This document shows positions 1 through 9,300 of a stretch of 64,000 bases of DNA, piece by piece. Source of the stretch: Erythrobacter aurantius. GTDB lineage: Bacteria; Pseudomonadota; Alphaproteobacteria; Sphingomonadales; Sphingomonadaceae. The stretch lies in assembly GCF_023823125.1 (NCBI RefSeq), contig NZ_CP090949.1, positions 1,946,001 through 2,010,000 of the forward strand, given 5' to 3'. The position numbers were made by a program, and so were the translations under genes. Under the pieces are notes generated by a model. It did no database searches and was not told where the DNA came from. It saw only the letters and a list, made by a program, of their open reading frames with translations. Position 1 is the first letter of the stretch. Each line of letters starts with the position of its first letter.

Positions 1-648
1 GATTTTCTGCTGCTTGCAAACCCTGACATGCTGCTTGATGGCGATGCGATTGATGCCTTGATCGATGCGGCAAGAGATCATCCTGAGGCCGGAATCTTCG
101 GTGGGGAGTCGCGCGACACCTTGGGGCGGACATGGCCGGGTGCGGTCCTGAACGACCATAACCTCGCCCACGCTGCCAAGTTTGCACTCCTGTTTGGCGT
201 GATCCCGTTCACAGGCCGCTTGGCCCCCGACATGCCACCCGGCGGCATACCGAAAGGCACGCACGCAGTGCCCGTCATCGTGGGGTGCCTGATGCTGGTC
301 CGCGGCTCCTTGTGGGAAGAGATTGGCGGATTAGACGAATTCTTTTTCCTCTATGGCGAAGACGTCGATTTTTGCATGAAGGCACGCGCGCTTGGCCACG
401 GATGTCTATTCACTGATCGCTGCACCTATTTGCACATTCGCGGTGGCAGTTCTGGCGGGCACGCCGAGATGATGAAACGGGTGCTTCGCGGAAGGCGGCT
501 CTTGTATCAGCGTTACGCGCATGGCCGGCTTGGAACAGGACTGCTTATCGTAGGAGTGGCCATTCGGGCGCTTCTGGAAACCCTTGCGGGCAGGCAGGGA
601 ACGTGGAGAGCATGCTGGAGGGATAGAACAGCGTGGCTGACTGACTAG
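1..648 (+). CDS. Glycosyltransferase family 2, C-terminal part (5' end outside window)
   Basis: The reading frame is open from the first base, so the start lies upstream of the window. The visible 215 residues begin with FLLLANPDMLL, the GT2 segment that holds the metal-binding Asp of rhamnosyltransferase-like enzymes. Further on is FFLYGEDVDFCMKARALGH, the conserved acceptor-side motif with the catalytic-base Asp. A hydrophobic stretch near the C-terminus may touch the membrane. GT2 enzymes of this type add sugars to cell-surface polysaccharide or lipid-linked precursors on the cytoplasmic side. The gene converges on the minus-strand operon that follows, with only 13 bp between stops. Its own operon lies outside the window, so the sugar and acceptor cannot be named. 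Confidence 0.85.
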   Translation, partial: DFLLLANPDMLLDGDAIDALIDAARDHPEAGIFGGESRDTLGRTWPGAVLNDHNLAHAAKFALLFGVIPFTGRLAPDMPPGGIPKGTHAVPVIVGCLMLVRGSLWEEIGGLDEFFFLYGEDVDFCMKARALGHGCLFTDRCTYLHIRGGSSGGHAEMMKRVLRGRRLLYQRYAHGRLGTGLLIVGVAIRALLETLAGRQGTWRACWRDRTAWLTD

Positions 649-661
649 GGCACCAGTGTGT

Positions 662-1504
662 CTAGGATTGCCGCGATGTCGCGTCAGTGATCCACGCGGA
701 TTCCGGGAAAAGCCCCGAGCGCGCGAGGATGCGGGCCAGCACGACCGACGATATGTAGAGTGCGGCGGTCAGCGCCCAGCGAGGCTCCAATGCCTTCTTC
801 ACAAGGGCGCTGGTCTGGCCCGGTGATCGGGGCAGCCTGTGCCGCGCGCGAACCAGCTGGTTTATCCCCTGCTGCCAGCGCACCCGCACCTGCACCCACG
901 CCCACCACGTTTTCGGCGGAGAAGTCGTCACAAAGACGGTTTCGATGATTGTCTTTTCGCCATCATTCGCGTGGCCTTCAATGAAGGTGTCGTCCGCGAT
1001 CAGATCGGGAAATTCGCTCCAGCGCGCACGCAAGGCTTCGCTGATGCCGAGGACATGGTGGTAGGCGCTCGATTGGCCATGCGGGAGCGCAAGCCAGAAG
1101 CGGCTGAGTGCCGCGGCAGTCGGGCTTGCGCCAGTGAAGTCGAACCGGATCCGGGGTGAAACCAGTAGGGTTTGGTCATTGAGGCCCGCACTCAAGCGAG
1201 CAAGACCATCGCCGCTTATCCAAACGTCGGAATCCACATAGAACCGGGGGAAAATCGAGCAGTGCAGCTCGCCAAAACGGATCGCACGCGCCTTGCCCTT
1301 GGCGCAGGACAGGATCGTTGCGTGTTCAGAAACCTCGCGTTCAAGGATCGCTTGGCTGTCATCGGTGCAGCCGTTGCACACGAAAACGATCTCGCAGCCC
1401 GGCGGAAGCCCCGAAACGACGCTTCTTGCCCTTTCGGCCAATCCGGATGCCTCGTTGAAGACCGGGATGACCACGCTGAACGGCTTGTCCGCTTTCGTTA
1501 CCAC
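662..1504 (-). CDS. Glycosyltransferase family 2, last gene of the radical SAM-NOS operon
   Basis: The protein opens with PFSVVIPVFNEASGLAERA, the GT-A nucleotide-sugar fold, followed by IVFVCNGCTDDS and a metal-binding segment FYVDSDVWISGDG. The acceptor region ADDTFIEGH and a W/R-rich block WWAWVQVRVRWQQG follow, with a hydrophobic C-terminal segment (WALTAALYISSVVLARIL). I chose the GTG at 1504, which overlaps the stop of the NOS gene (GTGGTAA) and has GGAAG about 8 bases upstream. An ATG start at 1588 or 1552 would give a longer N-terminus buried in the NOS gene. Position suggests it is translationally coupled to NOS and works on the same product or surface glycan. The substrate is unknown. 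Confidence 0.85.
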   Translation of the reverse strand: MVTKADKPFSVVIPVFNEASGLAERARSVVSGLPPGCEIVFVCNGCTDDSQAILEREVSEHATILSCAKGKARAIRFGELHCSIFPRFYVDSDVWISGDGLARLSAGLNDQTLLVSPRIRFDFTGASPTAAALSRFWLALPHGQSSAYHHVLGISEALRARWSEFPDLIADDTFIEGHANDGEKTIIETVFVTTSPPKTWWAWVQVRVRWQQGINQLVRARHRLPRSPGQTSALVKKALEPRWALTAALYISSVVLARILARSGLFPESAWITDATSRQS

Positions 1505-2775
1505 GGCATTCGCTTCCAGATCTTCCAGCGTCGCGTGATCCTGTCCGACCATCTTTGCCAGCGGCGACGGTATCGATCGCCATACCAAGGCATCAGGCGC
1601 AATCCGTCTTCACCGCGGCTGCGGTAATAATTGGGGACGGGGTGAAAATTGCGCATGCGCAGGTGGAATACATCGAATGCAGCGCTCGCTTGCGGCGGGA
1701 CGATCCAGCGCCAGTCTCCCGCGACGCGCCTGCCTGCCGCCTGCTCTCGCCCGTGGAAGGTCATGTACTGCGATGCCACCGTATGATGATCGACAATCGT
1801 CACTTTCGCGTCGTTGTAGGATGCCAGCACAGCCCGGTTCAGCTCGGTAAGCGCTTCGTCCTTCCAGAGCGGGTTGTGTGAACCCGTCTCAATGCCGAGG
1901 GCACGCGCCACATCAGGAAGCAGGTTGTACCGTTTGACATCGCCAAAATCGCGCGAGGCGATCTCGGTGCACAGATAGAAGCCGTTGAACGGCGCGCAGG
2001 GATAGTCGATGCCCCCGATCGTAAGGATCATCCCCGTGACGATCGGAACCGTGTACCAGCGGAGCCCCAGTTCATCGAGGCCCGTATGAGCGGGGTGCCT
2101 GATTGCGACTTCGCGAACCGATCCCGGCTTCAGGTCATAGCGTAGCCTGCGGTCGGCCTTGTCCCGCAGGAACCACGGCAGGATATCGAAGTGACCAGGC
2201 TCCCCCCGAGGCTTCCATCCCATCGATTCCGCAATCCGGGTCACTTCAATATTTTGCCGATCTCCAAGGACAGTGCCGTCGGACAATTGGTGGCAGGCAT
2301 ATTGCGTGAGCTGCTCGCTCTCTATCCAGGCCGGATGTTCGTCGCCTTTAACGGGAGCGAAGACGGAAATTATCGAGCGTATCCGGCCATCCGAATTAGC
2401 ATCGCGCAAGTGTTGCTCCATCCGCGCCGCGATATCATCGGGCTTTTCGATGTTCCGGCAATCGAAGACTTCGAGGCTTTCCCAATACAGTCGCCCGATG
2501 CAGCGCCCGTGGTTTCTCCAGGCCACGCGCGCGCCATAGGCCAGTTCCTGCGGCGTATGCTCGTACCAGCCGAACTTGGAAAGCGACCGCCGGACGTCGG
2601 CCCATCGCCGGGCGTGATCGGCTGCGCTTGCGCCAATGCTTGCGTAATACTCTTCAAGAAAGGCCCGCGCTTCCTCCTTCCGCTCGCGCTTGGAAATTCT
2701 GCGAAAGCGCCGGTGCAGCGCTCCACCTTGCGATGCATGAGAGAAACGAAACCGGGAAGCTTGCCGCCGTATCAC
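1498..2775 (-). CDS. nos: Nitric oxide synthase, oxygenase domain only (bacterial NOS)
   Basis: NOS oxygenases convert L-arginine to citrulline and NO at a thiolate heme with a pterin cofactor. Colinear motifs of the Bacillus/Staphylococcus enzymes are all present: WRNHGRCIGRLYW with proximal heme ligand C92; APFNGFYLCTEIASRDF with the substrate guanidinium-binding E271; LWKDEALTELNRAVLASY and VTIVDHHTVASQ; and the pterin-side DWRWIVPP (354-361). At 425 aa it is longer than Gram-positive NOS (about 360), through a 30-residue basic N-terminus and a basic W/R-rich C-terminal tail. There is no flavodoxin-reductase fusion, so electrons must come from another protein. The GTG start overlaps the radical SAM stop by 4 bp. 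W is replaced by F266 and G by C269 near the substrate, and V246 sits at the predicted NO gate. Family assignment is very secure; the product context is inferred. Confidence 0.95.
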   Translation of the reverse strand: MIRRQASRFRFSHASQGGALHRRFRRISKRERKEEARAFLEEYYASIGASAADHARRWADVRRSLSKFGWYEHTPQELAYGARVAWRNHGRCIGRLYWESLEVFDCRNIEKPDDIAARMEQHLRDANSDGRIRSIISVFAPVKGDEHPAWIESEQLTQYACHQLSDGTVLGDRQNIEVTRIAESMGWKPRGEPGHFDILPWFLRDKADRRLRYDLKPGSVREVAIRHPAHTGLDELGLRWYTVPIVTGMILTIGGIDYPCAPFNGFYLCTEIASRDFGDVKRYNLLPDVARALGIETGSHNPLWKDEALTELNRAVLASYNDAKVTIVDHHTVASQYMTFHGREQAAGRRVAGDWRWIVPPQASAAFDVFHLRMRNFHPVPNYYRSRGEDGLRLMPWYGDRYRRRWQRWSDRITRRWKIWKRMPW

Positions 2776-4310
2776 ATCAAACCGTCAAACTGTCTCGCCG
2801 CATCCCTTAGCGGACGCTTGTTGATGGCGTAGACGGCGTTCAAGGCTCTACGCTTGGCCCGGCGGTAATCTTTTGAACGAGCATCGCGGTTGCGGTAGAT
2901 CGCGCGCCCGCGCTGGGTGTCCAGCCTGATGATATCCAGCGGTGTCCTGGAATTGCGCACATCGTTCCAGATCGGCGTGTCGGGCAGGAGCGAGAAATCG
3001 TTGAACCTCACGCGGTCGAGGTATGCCGCATTCTCCTCGAGGAAGTTTGCCGTTTCTTCCATGTCCTCGGCAGTTTCGCCAGGAAAGCCCTTGAACATTG
3101 TCGCCCTGACAGAAAGCCCGGCCTGATGGGCATCCCTGATGAATTGTCGGTTGGCCTCGACCGTGCAGCCCTTGTTCGCCGCGTCGAGGATGCGCTGGCT
3201 GCCGCTTTCGAGACCGAAGGAAATGCGCCGCATGCCGCCGTCTACCGCGGCTTTCAGATCCCTTGCAGACAGGCCGTTGTCCTTGCGCTGGTCCACATGC
3301 ACCGTTCCCACCCATTCGGCGCCCTGGACGTATTTCTGGATGTTCTGCGAAATGCCGCGCAGCATATCCGGCCATGAATTGAGCTTGAGGTCGAGAAACA
3401 GGAAATTCGTCGAATTGTGCCGCCGTGCTTGTTCCTGAATTTCCAGCAGGACATTCTCGACGCTTCTTGTCCTGAAAGTTCTGCCGGAGACTGAGATCAC
3501 GTCGGAACAGAACGCACATTTGTCCCATTGGCACCCACGCCCCGTCATCACCGGGACAATCCGGTTGGGATAGCGATCCCACGGGAAATCGCGAAAATCG
3601 GGGATCGGAGTGTGATCGAGATGCCTCAAGGGCGGTGCCGGTGGCGCTCGTTTTCCATCGGGCAGCGTCACTCCGGGAAAGCGGGAGAGGTCCTCTCCGG
3701 ACATGGCGGCATCGACGATATCTCCGATCGAGAGATCGACCTCGGCGCCGACTATTCCGACAAGGCCGCTGATCTGTCGCCACTTGTCGAGCACGGCGCC
3801 CTGATTGAACATCGGTCCACCGACAAGCACCGGGATGCCTCTTTTGCGGGCCTCTGCGGCGATATCTTCGACGGCCCTGAACTGGTTGAAATAGGCTGAC
3901 AGCAGCACGATGCTCGGGCGTTGATCAAGCGCGTCGATAACGGCTTGGCGCGTGATCGAGTTTGGACGCTCGATCCAGCCGAGCCGGATCTGGCGCATTG
4001 CGTCTCTCGCTCGGAGTGCGGGGCCGAAATCGGTCAGGTGCATGAGTCTTGCGAGATGGTCGAGCAGGTTCTCCCTCCGCTCCCGCTCGCTTGCCGGCGC
4101 GTCGAAAGCTAGGGGTGAGAGGATTGAGACGTTTCGGCCAGCGGCGCGCAGGCTCGCAGCCAGCAATCCTACGGCAAGGGTCGGAAAATTCGCGAAGACG
4201 TTGAGGTCGACGATGAGAATTCGCCTCTCATCCGACAGGCTCTGCGGGCCAGCGAAATCAACTCCATCACGTCCAAGTTGAACGTGAACGCGGTCTACCC
4301 TTTTCGCCAT
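2772..4310 (-). CDS. B12-binding-domain radical SAM protein
   Basis: This 512-aa protein has an N-terminal Rossmann-like region (ILIVDLNVFANFPTLAVGLL, later VLVGGPMFN) resembling the cobalamin-binding fold of class B radical SAM enzymes, though no DxHxxG base-off motif is visible. The radical SAM core carries GRGCQWDKCAFCSD, cysteines 260, 265 and 268, a CX4CX2C spacing rather than the usual CX3CX2C. Then come the SAM-binding segments FLDLKLN and RISFGLESGSQRIL, and GFPGETAEDMEET, typical of the B12-radical SAM group. Members methylate unactivated carbons or rearrange substrates in secondary metabolism and cofactor synthesis. It is first in the operon and shares 4 bp with the NOS start. The substrate is unknown. 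Confidence 0.9.
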   Translation of the reverse strand: MAKRVDRVHVQLGRDGVDFAGPQSLSDERRILIVDLNVFANFPTLAVGLLAASLRAAGRNVSILSPLAFDAPASERERRENLLDHLARLMHLTDFGPALRARDAMRQIRLGWIERPNSITRQAVIDALDQRPSIVLLSAYFNQFRAVEDIAAEARKRGIPVLVGGPMFNQGAVLDKWRQISGLVGIVGAEVDLSIGDIVDAAMSGEDLSRFPGVTLPDGKRAPPAPPLRHLDHTPIPDFRDFPWDRYPNRIVPVMTGRGCQWDKCAFCSDVISVSGRTFRTRSVENVLLEIQEQARRHNSTNFLFLDLKLNSWPDMLRGISQNIQKYVQGAEWVGTVHVDQRKDNGLSARDLKAAVDGGMRRISFGLESGSQRILDAANKGCTVEANRQFIRDAHQAGLSVRATMFKGFPGETAEDMEETANFLEENAAYLDRVRFNDFSLLPDTPIWNDVRNSRTPLDIIRLDTQRGRAIYRNRDARSKDYRRAKRRALNAVYAINKRPLRDAARQFDGLM

Positions 4311-4447
4311 CGACCCTTCGACCCCCTAGTCGAATCGTGATGCGGCCCACGGCAACATAAGCGCAATCACCCGGATAATTCCACCGGCGGGTATGGATCA
4401 GTTAAGCCGGAAACCGGGCGCTTACTTGAATGAGTTGTGAGATGAAG

Positions 4448-4462
4448 TGGCTCCCCGAGTTG
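4448..4462 (+). repeat. att site, distal copy of the tRNA-Asn 3' end
   Basis: The 15 bases are identical to the last 15 of the tRNA-Asn gene at 15282-15296. No tRNA body accompanies them, so this is the displaced copy made by integration. Confidence 0.85.
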
Positions 4463-4582
4463 AATCAAAGGGTGCTTTCGGTGCCATTCAGTGACGGGCA
4501 ATAAAACAACGAAAATACAGATGTCTAAGGCGGATATGTAATCACTATCGGCCATTGCCATTCATTCACAGCCGCCCTAGAG

Positions 4583-4603
4583 TGTGGGGAAGGATGTGGG
4601 GAA
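4583..4603 (+). repeat. Paired 9-bp direct repeats, probable integrase arm sites (left)
   Basis: TGTGGGGAA occurs at 4583-4591 and 4595-4603, 12 bp apart start to start, just before the integrase ATG. The same pair with the same 12-bp phase recurs at 15206-15226 inside the other end. Equal phasing at both ends fits arm-type sites for integrase or excisionase; binding is inferred. Confidence 0.5.
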
Positions 4604-4607
4604 TGAC

Positions 4608-5903
4608 ATGGGAAAATTGACTGTTGCCAAGGTGCGAAACGCCAAGCCGAGAATTGGCAAGGATGGCCAGCCGATCAAGGCGACGTTTCAGGATGGCCAA
4701 GGTCTGTTTCTGAATTGTGCGCCAACCGGGGCAAAATCTTGGATTCTGCGAGTGCAGATAGACGGCAAGCGGCGCGACATTGGCTTGGGTGCCGCCGATG
4801 TGGACAACGCGGGGCGCGATGCTTTCGGCCCCGGTGATGATCGGCTGGATGATGCTTCGCTAATGCTAAAGCGCTCGCTCACCTTAGCCGAGGCTAGGGA
4901 GAAGGCGGCGGCATTGCGAAAGCTGGCTAAAGCGGGGGCTGATCCGGTGCTGGAGCGAGACCGCAAGCGCAAAAGGGTGCCGACCTTTGCTGAGGCGGCA
5001 AAGGCTGCCCATGAGGCGCTTAAACCGGGTTGGAGCGTCAAGACAGCAAAGGCCTTTGAAACCTCGCTCAGAGACCACGCCTTGCCAAAACTGGGGGCTT
5101 TGAAGGTGGACGCGATCGGCAGTGCCGAGGTTATCAGGGTGCTTTCCCCGATCTGGAATGACAAACCCATGATGGCCCGAAAGGTGCGCAGCCGCATTGG
5201 CCAAGTGTTAGCCTTTGCTAAGGCGCAAGGCTGGCGGACCGAGGCCCTGCCCGATGTGCGGGAACTGCGCTCGGGCCTTTCGAAGCAAAAGAAGGGCGGA
5301 CACTTCGCGGCCATGCCGTTTGCCGAGGTGCCAGCATTTTTTGCGAGTGAGTATGCCAAGGACGCGGCGGCCAGCCGATCGGCCATGCTTTTTACCATTC
5401 TGACTGCCGCGCGTTCTGGCGAAGTGCGGCAGGCGACATGGGAGCAAATCGATCTGGAGGCGCGCACTTGGACGCGCCCTGCCAGCATTATGAAAATGGA
5501 TGTAGGCCACGTTGTTACGCTCTCCGATGCGGCAGTGGCGTTCCTTGAGGCATACACCCCCGAGGATATGCGGGAAGGGCTGATTTTCAGGGGCCAGCGC
5601 GGGAAGCCTCTAACCGACATGGCGCTTTCAATGATCCTGCGCGACACTGGCCAAAAAGCGACCGTGCACGGTTTCCGCTCGTCATTCCGGGACTGGGCAG
5701 CCGAAAAAATGCCGACAATTCCCGCTATGGTTGCGGAAATGGCGCTGGCTCACAAAGTCGGCACTGCAACCGAGCAAGCCTATCTGCGCAGCGACCTTCG
5801 CGACATGCGGCGCGCGCTGATGGACGCTTGGGGCCGCCACGTCGCTCCGGCGCTTTCCGGCATGTCTGATAATGTTTCGATGATTGGCAAAGCTGTCGGT
5901 TGA
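4608..5903 (+). CDS. int: Tyrosine-type site-specific integrase (P4 family, DUF4102 N-terminus)
   Basis: The 431-aa protein starts MGKLTVAKVRNAKP and has the DUF4102 arm-binding region (DGQGLFLNCAPTGAKSWIL...), an SAM-like core-binding domain and a catalytic domain. Active-site residues can be read as R269 (ARSGEVRQATW), H354 and R357 (HGFRSSFRDW), H382 and nucleophile Y392 (AYLRSD). It integrates and excises the island at the tRNA-Asn att site. I chose the ATG at 4608 over the in-frame GTG at 4584: GGGGAA lies 5 bases upstream and the family sequence begins there. The gene sits at the end distal to the tRNA, reading inward. Confidence 0.95.
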   Translation: MGKLTVAKVRNAKPRIGKDGQPIKATFQDGQGLFLNCAPTGAKSWILRVQIDGKRRDIGLGAADVDNAGRDAFGPGDDRLDDASLMLKRSLTLAEAREKAAALRKLAKAGADPVLERDRKRKRVPTFAEAAKAAHEALKPGWSVKTAKAFETSLRDHALPKLGALKVDAIGSAEVIRVLSPIWNDKPMMARKVRSRIGQVLAFAKAQGWRTEALPDVRELRSGLSKQKKGGHFAAMPFAEVPAFFASEYAKDAAASRSAMLFTILTAARSGEVRQATWEQIDLEARTWTRPASIMKMDVGHVVTLSDAAVAFLEAYTPEDMREGLIFRGQRGKPLTDMALSMILRDTGQKATVHGFRSSFRDWAAEKMPTIPAMVAEMALAHKVGTATEQAYLRSDLRDMRRALMDAWGRHVAPALSGMSDNVSMIGKAVG

Positions 5904-5915
5904 AAGCTTACGCGC

Positions 5916-6245
5916 TCACACCGGTTCAATCAGAGGGAAAATCAATTCTCCGACCTCACACTCCAAAGAGGAGGACGCGCTGTAAAAGTCAGTGCCATCT
6001 ACTGTGTGCATGCCTAACGGATGGTAATCATCGTTCTTGTCTACGTGGCAAAGAACTGCCGATTTGTGATGGTCAAGGCATGTCCTGAATAGGTGCGCGA
6101 TCCCGTCAAAACTACCTATGTCCTCGCGATAGAGAGAGCCCGAAAGATAAGTGTCTAATAGAACCGCGTATGTCTCACCGTCGACTTTTGCAAGCCGAGG
6201 GTCACGCTGAAAATAAACTAATTTAGGTTCCTCTTGACCCGACAT
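5916..6245 (-). CDS. Hypothetical protein, 109 aa
   Basis: A small acidic protein (EEPKLVYFQRDPRLAKVDGE...) without signal peptide or membrane segment that I can see. I do not recognise a family. Its stop is 12 bp past the integrase stop in convergent orientation, and its promoter would lie in the 120 bp before the restriction-modification gene, on the opposite strand. Natural-looking composition (His/Asp/Leu mix, no arginine excess) argues for a real gene, but no strong ribosome-binding site precedes the ATG. Being between two plus-strand island genes, it may be a small accessory or immunity gene. Confidence 0.55.
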   Translation of the reverse strand: MSGQEEPKLVYFQRDPRLAKVDGETYAVLLDTYLSGSLYREDIGSFDGIAHLFRTCLDHHKSAVLCHVDKNDDYHPLGMHTVDGTDFYSASSSLECEVGELIFPLIEPV

Positions 6246-6365
6246 ACATCATCGTCCCGAATTGTCTCGGGGAAGGATAGCAAAAGATGATGTGTGGGCC
6301 AATCAATCACTTGGCGGCTGGCAGACTGGCGGTTATGCCTTTCTTGAAGGGGTGGCGCATAACCA

Positions 6366-9300
6366 ATGACCGTCAACGATTTCATTGCGAAGTGGGCCGG
6401 GGTGACGGGCGGGGCAGAGCGCGCCAACCTTGGGCAATTCATCAATGATATGTGCCAAGCGCTCGGCTTGCCGCTTCCCGGCGTTGCCGAGGGCGGGGTC
6501 CTGTCTGATTACCAATTTGAGGGCCCGGTGCAGGGCGGTGGCGCTGGCGGCAATACAGGTGCGATCGATCTCTACAAAAAGGGCTGTTTTGTGCTGGAAG
6601 GCAAACAGTCCAAATTGAGCGAAGCCGATAAGGCACAGGCCCAGCTGTTTGATATTGCCGAGACTGCGCCCGTCGCCCCCTCTGGCGCGCGATATGACAA
6701 GCTGATGCGTGACGCGTTGGCACAGGCGAAGCGTTACGCTGTCAATCTGCCAGCCGATCATCCTTGGCCCCCGTTCCTTATTGTTTGCGATGTGGGCCGC
6801 GCTTTCGAACTCTATTTCGATTTCACAGGCAACGGGCGGGGCTACGCCTATTTCCCGGACCAGCAATCCTATCGCATCGAACTGCACCAGTTTGCCGATC
6901 CCGAGGTGCAGGCGACAATCCGCGCGATCTGGACCGATCCTGCCAGCATTGATCCTCGCGCCAAGTCTGCCGAGGTTTCGCGTGAGATTGCACGGCGGCT
7001 GGCACAGGTTTCCAAATGGCTTGAACAAATCCAGCGGCACCGCACGACCGAGGCAACCGATAGCGAGCGCAGCCTAGCGATCGAAGAAACCGCGCTGTTC
7101 CTGATGCGCGTCATTTTCTGCATGTTTGCCGAGGATGTGGGCCTGTTGCCCAAGGAAAGCTTCACAAAGTTTCTGGAGCGCGCCGTCGAGAATGAGGCGG
7201 CTTTCGAACCTGAATTGCAAGACCTCTGGACTGTCATGGGAAGCGACGGGGGCAGGCGCTACGCCTCTGCGATCGGGACAGAGGTTCGCTATTTCAATGG
7301 AGGCCTGTTCGCCTCGGCCAAGACTTACAAGCTGTCCAATGCCGATCGGGGCGAACTGTTCGAAGCGGCAAAGAAAGACTGGACCAAGGTTGAACCCGCC
7401 ATTTTCGGCACCTTGCTGGAACAGGCTCTAACCCCGAGCGAGCGTGCCAAGCTGGGGGCGCATTACACCCCGCGCCCCTATGTCGAACGGCTGGTGCAGG
7501 CGACAATCATGGAGGTGCTGGAAGCCGAATGGGAGGCTGTGCAGAACCCCGAAAGCGGCGATGTGTCGCTGGAGGCTGTGCAGGCCTTTCACGATCGGCT
7601 TTGCGCGCTGCGCATCCTTGATCCGGCCTGCGGAACGGGCAATTTCCTTTATGTCGCGATGGAAAACCTCATGCGGCTGGAAGGCGATGTGGTTGAACTG
7701 ATCCGCCAGCTTGGCGGCACGGTGGAGCCGCGCGTAGGGCCGCAGCAATTCCTGGGGCTGGAATTGAACCCGCGCGCTGCCGTTATCGCCGAACTGGTGC
7801 TGTGGATCGGCTGGCTGCGCTGGCGCATGAAGAATGATCCAGCCGCTGCGCCAACCCCGGTGTTAAAGCAATTCGGGAATATCAATTTCGGGGGCCACGC
7901 AGGCTATGATGCGGTGCTGCGCCGCACCCATACGGGCGAGCCTGATACGGAAAACCCGACGATTCCTGATTGGCCTGAGGCTGATTTCATCATCGGGAAC
8001 CCGCCCTTTATTGCAGGGCAGGATTTACGGAAGGAGTTGGGGGGCGACTATGCCGAGGCACTTTGGCAGGCTAACCAGCGCGTTCCCAAATCTGCCGATT
8101 TCGTCATGCAATGGTGGGACCGCGCTGCACATATTTTGGCGGCGAATGACAGCCCGCTAATCCGGTTCGGCTTTGTCACAACGAACAGCATTACCCAGAC
8201 TTTCAGCCGCCGCGTGATCGAAAGCTATCTGCAAGAAGGCGCAATTTCGCTGTTGTTCGCGATACCGGACCATCCTTGGATTGAAGCGCCAAAAGGCCAC
8301 CCTCGCCAGAAGGGCAAGCGCAAAAAAGAGCAAGGGCCAGCTGCTGTTCGCATTGCAATGACGGTCGCGATGGCGGGTGAAACGGAAGGAGCGTTGTCTG
8401 CTGTAAGGCGGGAAAGTGATCTCGACACGGATAGTCCCAAAGTGGATTTTCACGCTCCAGTAATGGGCAAAATCAATGCTGATCTCACTTGTGGAACCGA
8501 TGTAACAAAGGCGGCTCGTTTGCAGGCTAATTTTGGCATTGGTCATGATGGCGTGAAGCTGCATGGCAAAGGCTTCTCTATCACGCGAGCCGATGCCATC
8601 ACACTGAAGTTAGGGCAGCGCGATGGGCTGGACGCACACATTCGGCCTTATCGAAATGGCAAAGATTTGGCTGGCCGGAACCCGCAAGCGGTTACCGACA
8701 AGTTTGTTATTGATCTTTTGGGGCTGGAGGAACGGGAGGTGCGCCAGCGTTTCCCCGAGGTTTATGAGCACTTGCTGGAGACAGTGAAGCCAGAGCGAGA
8801 CAAAAATCGGCGCGCGACCTATCGCCTAAATTGGTGGGTTCACGGCGAGCCGAGGCGGGAAATGCGACCTGCGCTTGAGGATTTGGATCGCTACATTGGA
8901 ACAGTTGACACAGCAAAGCATCGGTTATTCCAATTTTTGCCGATCGAATTTATCTGTGATGATGGTGTTGTCATTATTTGCAGTGATAATGCTTTCCATT
9001 TGGGAGTGTTGTCATCGGACGTGCATTCAGCGTGGGCAAAGTTTAATTGCTCCGCACTTGGATTGACAGAAAGATACCCAAAATCTTTGACTTTCGATCC
9101 TTTCCCGTTCCCCGATGCGACTCCAGCGCAGCGCGCGGCGATTGCCGATCTGGCAGAGGAACTGGACGAAACCCGCAAGCTGGCGCTCGCCGAGGTGCCG
9201 CGCCTCACCATGACCGAGATTTACAACCTTCGCGAGCGGCAGCGCACTGGGCAGCTTGCGGACCTGTTAGAAGTAGACCGCGCCAAGGCCGCGCGTGTCG

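Noticed and set aside
1..4447. NOS operon as island cargo
   Set aside because: The exact att repeat places the island boundary at 4448, to the right of the operon. An older neighbouring island is possible but no second repeat or integrase is visible on that side.
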